Shown: piece by piece, positions 29,172 to 32,158 of the stretch
How positions within the stretch are numbered: the first letter of the stretch is position 1
Layout of the letters: every line of letters begins with the position of its first letter
Notes under the pieces: generated by a model
Seen by the model: the letters and a program-made list of their open reading frames with translations, nothing else
Databases searched by the model: none
Told to the model about the DNA's origin: nothing
Translations under genes and position numbers: made by a program
Assembly: GCA_031267675.1 (NCBI GenBank)
Contig: JAIRYT010000093.1
Span: 1 to 32,158, forward strand
Length of the DNA stretch: 32,158 bases
Origin: Treponema sp.
GTDB taxonomy: Bacteria > Spirochaetota > Spirochaetia > Treponematales > Breznakiellaceae
Direction of reading: 5' to 3'

Positions 29172-31787
29172 ATGGATTATGAAAAATTCACGATAAAAGC
29201 CCAGGAGGCCGTTAACGGGGCGACCGCAATCGCCCAAAAGAATGATCACTCCCAGGTTGAAGTTGAACATCTTCTTAAGGCGCTGCTTGAACAGGAAGAC
29301 GGTATTGTCCGGCCCTTAATTGAACGGATCGGCTCAAACGCCGATCAGATCAGCCAGGACGTTGACGTGCTTGTTTCCGCCGTTCCCAAAATATACGGCG
29401 AAGCGGCGCAGTTGTACTATTCGCCGGCAATGGGAAAGGTGCTCGCAAAAGCTGAAACAGAAGCCGCCGCCCTTAAAGACGAGTATGTCTCTACCGAACA
29501 CATTCTTGTTTCAATCGCCGCAAGCGAAGGCAAGGCGGGGACCCTGCTCGCGCGGGCGGGGATCAACAAACAGGCGATACTTGCCTCGTTAAAACAGGTG
29601 CGGGGAAACCAGCGGGTAACCGATCAAAACCCCGAAGAAAAATACCAGATACTCGACAAATACTGCCGCGATTTAACGGCGCTCGCCCGTCAGGAAAAAC
29701 TTGATCCGGTAATCGGCCGCGACGAAGAAATCCGCCGCGTAATGCAGGTGCTTTCGCGGCGCACAAAAAACAATCCCGTGCTTATCGGCGAACCCGGCGT
29801 GGGTAAAACCGCCATTGCCGAAGGCCTTGCGCGGCGCATTGTCGAAGGGGACGTACCCGAAGGCCTTAAGGGAAAAAAGCTCCTTTCGCTTGATTTGGGC
29901 GCGCTTGTGGCCGGAGCGAAATTCAGGGGTGAATTTGAAGAACGCCTTAAAGCGGTTATTCACGAAATCCAGGCAAGCGACGGTAAAATCATTCTTTTTA
30001 TTGACGAACTGCACACGCTTATCGGCGCGGGCGCGGCGGAAGGCGCCACCGACGCGAGCAATCTGCTAAAACCGGCGCTCGCGCGGGGCGAATTACGCTG
30101 CATCGGCGCGACAACGCTTGACGAATACCGCAAACATATCGAAAAAGACGCGGCGCTGGAGCGCCGTTTTCAACAGGTATATACGCCGGAACCCTCTGTC
30201 GAAGACACCATCGCCATTCTGCGGGGGCTGCAGGAACGTTACGAAGTACACCACGGAGTGCGCATCAAGGACGAGGCGCTGGTAGCGGCGGCGACATTGA
30301 GCGACCGCTATATTACCAGCCGCTTTCTTCCCGACAAGGCGATTGATCTGGTGGACGAAGCGGCAAGCCGCCTTAAAATGGAACTGGATTCGCGGCCGAC
30401 CGAACTGGACAAACTGGAACGTAAATTACTGCAGCTTTCTATCGAAAAACAGGCGCTTTCGCGGGAAGAAGATCCTTCCTCCATCGAACGCCTTGGCAAA
30501 CTGGAAAAAGAAATCGCCGAAACCGCTTCGGAGCGCGACGCGATGAACGCCCGCTGGGAAAGCGAAAAAAGCGACATACAAAAAATCCGCCAAATTAAAC
30601 AGCAAATCGAAGAACTTAAAATTGAAGAGACGCGCTGGGAACGCGAAGGCAATCTTTCAAAAGCCGCGGAAGTAAAGCACGGCAGAATTCCCGACGCGCA
30701 AAAAAAACTAAAAACCCTTACCGACAGCATGGAAAAAAAGCGCGAAAATTCCGGAAACGGAAACACCGCCGCCCTCCTGCGCGAAGAAGTAAGCGAAGAC
30801 GATATCGCCGCCGTTGTAAGCGTATGGACCGGTATTCCCGTATCAAAGATGCTTTCCGGCGAACTGCAAAAATATCTGGATCTTGAAAAAGTTCTGGAAC
30901 AGCGGGTAGTGGGACAGGGTCCCGCCGTTATCGCCGTTTCGGACGCGATACGCCGCAACAAGGCGGGGCTTTCCGACGCGGGCCGCCCGCTGGGGAGCTT
31001 TCTTTTTTTGGGGCCGACCGGCGTGGGTAAAACCGAACTGGCAAAAACGCTCGCCGATTTTTTATTTAACGACGAAAAATCGCTTACCCGCATTGACATG
31101 AGCGAATACGGCGAAAAACATACGGTAAGCCGCCTTATCGGCGCGCCGCCGGGTTATGTCGGCTATGAACAGGGCGGCCAGCTTACCGAGGCGGTGCGCC
31201 GCCGGCCGTACAGCGTGGTTCTTTTTGACGAAATCGAAAAGGCCCACAACGACGTGTTTAATGTGTTTCTTCAAATACTTGACGACGGCCGGCTTACCGA
31301 CGGCCAGGGCCGCGTGGTCGACTTTAAAAATGTAATTATTATTATGACCAGCAATCTTGGATCGGATCTTATTCTGGGCGCGAAAAAAGAAGCCGATATA
31401 AAATCCGCCCTTATGGAACTGCTTAAGCAGAGCTTTCGCCCCGAATTTTTAAACCGCATCGACGAAACCGTAATCTTTAACCGGCTGGGCAGGGACGAAA
31501 TCGGCAAAATCGTGGATATACAGCTGCTTCGTCTTTCGTCGCGCCTTGCCGACCGCAAAGTAACCCTTAAGCTCAGCGCGGCGGCAAAAGCGTACCTGGC
31601 CTCGGAAGGCTACGATCCGCTGTTCGGCGCGCGCCCCCTTAAGCGGGCGATACAGAGCGAACTTGAAAACCCCCTGGCAAAGGCAATTATCGCCGGAAAG
31701 ATCAAAGAAGGCGAAACCGTCGCCGCCGACAAGGCGGAAAAAGACGACGGGCTTTCGTTCAAAAAAAGCGCGCCCAAAACAGGCTAA
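29172..31787 (+). CDS. clpB: ATP-dependent disaggregase ClpB
   Basis: ClpB rescues aggregated proteins together with DnaK. The 871-residue protein is full length. It has an N-terminal Clp-N repeat domain (1-150), AAA+ domain 1 with Walker A GEPGVGKT (206-213) and [13 protein letters not shown], a coiled-coil middle domain (about 410-530; [20 protein letters not shown] and [19 protein letters not shown]), which distinguishes ClpB from ClpA/ClpC, and AAA+ domain 2 with Walker A GPTGVGKT (614-621), [11 protein letters not shown] pore loop and [10 protein letters not shown]. The C-terminal D2-small domain is complete. The ATG lacks a Shine-Dalgarno, so translation may depend on coupling to the sigma gene 15 nt upstream. 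No CIRCE element or separate heat-shock promoter is seen. Confidence 0.97.
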   Translation: MDYEKFTIKAQEAVNGATAIAQKNDHSQVEVEHLLKALLEQEDGIVRPLIERIGSNADQISQDVDVLVSAVPKIYGEAAQLYYSPAMGKVLAKAETEAAALKDEYVSTEHILVSIAASEGKAGTLLARAGINKQAILASLKQVRGNQRVTDQNPEEKYQILDKYCRDLTALARQEKLDPVIGRDEEIRRVMQVLSRRTKNNPVLIGEPGVGKTAIAEGLARRIVEGDVPEGLKGKKLLSLDLGALVAGAKFRGEFEERLKAVIHEIQASDGKIILFIDELHTLIGAGAAEGATDASNLLKPALARGELRCIGATTLDEYRKHIEKDAALERRFQQVYTPEPSVEDTIAILRGLQERYEVHHGVRIKDEALVAAATLSDRYITSRFLPDKAIDLVDEAASRLKMELDSRPTELDKLERKLLQLSIEKQALSREEDPSSIERLGKLEKEIAETASERDAMNARWESEKSDIQKIRQIKQQIEELKIEETRWEREGNLSKAAEVKHGRIPDAQKKLKTLTDSMEKKRENSGNGNTAALLREEVSEDDIAAVVSVWTGIPVSKMLSGELQKYLDLEKVLEQRVVGQGPAVIAVSDAIRRNKAGLSDAGRPLGSFLFLGPTGVGKTELAKTLADFLFNDEKSLTRIDMSEYGEKHTVSRLIGAPPGYVGYEQGGQLTEAVRRRPYSVVLFDEIEKAHNDVFNVFLQILDDGRLTDGQGRVVDFKNVIIIMTSNLGSDLILGAKKEADIKSALMELLKQSFRPEFLNRIDETVIFNRLGRDEIGKIVDIQLLRLSSRLADRKVTLKLSAAAKAYLASEGYDPLFGARPLKRAIQSELENPLAKAIIAGKIKEGETVAADKAEKDDGLSFKKSAPKTG

Positions 31788-31861
31788 AACGACACCACCA
31801 ACAAAAAAGAGAATCACCACGAACGGTCACCAACGGTACGAACAAAGAAGAATTTCTGACA

Positions 31862-31927
31862 AAAGTTCGGGACGGTTAGTGAGGTTTGTGGTCCAAAGTT
31901 CGGGACGATTCGCGGGGTTGGCGGTTT
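31862..31927. repeat. Two imperfect 33-bp tandem repeats upstream of the right-edge promoter
   Basis: AAAGTTCGGGACG recurs at 31862-31874 and 31895-31907, exactly 33 bp (about three helical turns) apart, each followed by a similar GGTT-containing stretch. The repeats end just before the -35 box at 31931, a position suitable for a regulator binding in tandem. Confidence 0.5.
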
Positions 31928-31930
31928 GTA

Positions 31931-31960
31931 TTGACAAATTCCAGCATAGAGCGATACAAT
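31931..31960 (+). promoter_or_regulatory. Strong sigma-70-type promoter
   Basis: TTGACA (perfect), 18 nt, TACAAT (31955-31960). It would drive the partial gene at 32035 with a GC-rich ~68-nt leader that contains a CCGGC/GCCGG hairpin (loop AAAC) and a GGAGCC/GGCTCC pairing. Confidence 0.7.
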
Positions 31961-32034
31961 TAACTTCGCGGAGCCAGGCCGCCCGGCTCCCGCCGGCAAA
32001 CGCCGGACACGCTTATAACAAGGAGATGGCAGCC

Positions 32035-32158
32035 ATGAAAACATTCCGTCATTTCTTATGCCGTCCGGAACCAGGGGGGGGGGGGGGGGGGGCCCCCCCC
32101 CCCCCCCCGGCCCCCGCAGGGGTGGGGTTGTTGTGAGTTTGTCTGTGTGGGGGGGGCG
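32035..32158 (+). CDS. Start of an unknown gene, truncated by low-quality window end
   Basis: ATG at 32035 follows AAGGAG (32020-32025) at 9-nt spacing and a strong promoter. Only the first codons (MKTFRHFLCRPEP) are credible. From 32074 the sequence becomes a run of G, then a run of C, and further G-rich bases, which looks like a sequencing or assembly artefact. The TGA near 32134 should therefore not be trusted as the true end. Nothing can be said of the function. Confidence 0.4.

Noticed and set aside
30308-31099. 263-residue Ser/Arg-rich minus-strand open frame opposite clpB
   Set aside because: It is a low-complexity reflection of the clpB coiled-coil codons, not a gene.
32074-32108. 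G-quadruplex or regulatory G-tract
   Set aside because: A pure G run directly followed by a pure C run at the window edge is far more likely an artefact than a biological structure.
31663-32136. 157-residue open frame running from clpB through the poly-G/C tract
   Set aside because: It is out of frame with clpB, crosses a promoter region and ends in artefactual sequence. Only the ATG at 32035 with its own ribosome site is credible.

Overview
The window looks like chromosomal DNA of a spirochaete, most likely a Treponema-type organism. The clearest marker is the roughly 600-residue alanyl-tRNA synthetase, which lacks the C-terminal domain found in most bacteria; this short form is known from Treponema and Borrelia. 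The order alaS - SurA/parvulin-like protein - nusB - TPR-like protein - groS - sigma factor resembles the Treponema pallidum arrangement as I remember it (not checked). Treponema-style BspA-type leucine-rich repeats, a FliL-like protein and several small secreted or lipoproteins fit the same picture. The last ~85 bases are a pure G run followed by a C run and look like a contig-end artefact.

Layout. 1-4.6 kb: accessory envelope genes (a short DinB-like protein, lipoproteins, a YiiX-like cysteine hydrolase, a small outer-membrane-type barrel, and a large lipoprotein whose start is separated from its body by a frameshift at a run of seven A). 4.7-8.7 kb: minus-strand cluster LRR protein - lysC - dapB - dapA (aspartate to dihydrodipicolinate reduction). 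8.9-16.6 kb: a catabolic island with a LacI-family regulator, a ribose-type ABC transporter (ATPase, permease, lipoprotein binding protein) and, divergently, a glycyl radical enzyme with its activating enzyme. The same 14-bp palindrome, CATTAACGTTAATG, occurs at both divergent promoters and again inside the binding-protein gene. Four helically phased AAATTT tracts lie between the two promoters. I read this as one LacI-type regulon that imports a sugar-like compound and processes it by radical chemistry.

16.7-19.5 kb: a compact three-gene operon of two unrecognised proteins and an ATP-dependent DNA ligase-like nucleotidyltransferase with an extra C-terminal domain. It is my leading candidate for an undescribed system. 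19.6-22.2 kb: a cupin protein, a FliL-like protein, a 300-bp block of interlocking repeats, and a minus-strand operon of small membrane protein - ECF sigma - zinc-finger anti-sigma. 22.4-27.6 kb: alaS and a parvulin-nusB-TPR cluster. 27.7-31.8 kb: groS alone (no groEL), then a primary-like sigma factor preceded by a sigma-54-type promoter match, and clpB. The right edge carries a strong promoter and the first codons of a truncated gene.

Regulatory themes visible in the sequence: shared operators with bent DNA, a terminator hidden in the 3' end of the LacI gene, several genes with a -10 box about 6 nt from the start codon and no Shine-Dalgarno (leaderless candidates), and tightly coupled operons with ATGA/TAATG overlaps. 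No tRNA, rRNA, CRISPR array or insertion sequence was seen.
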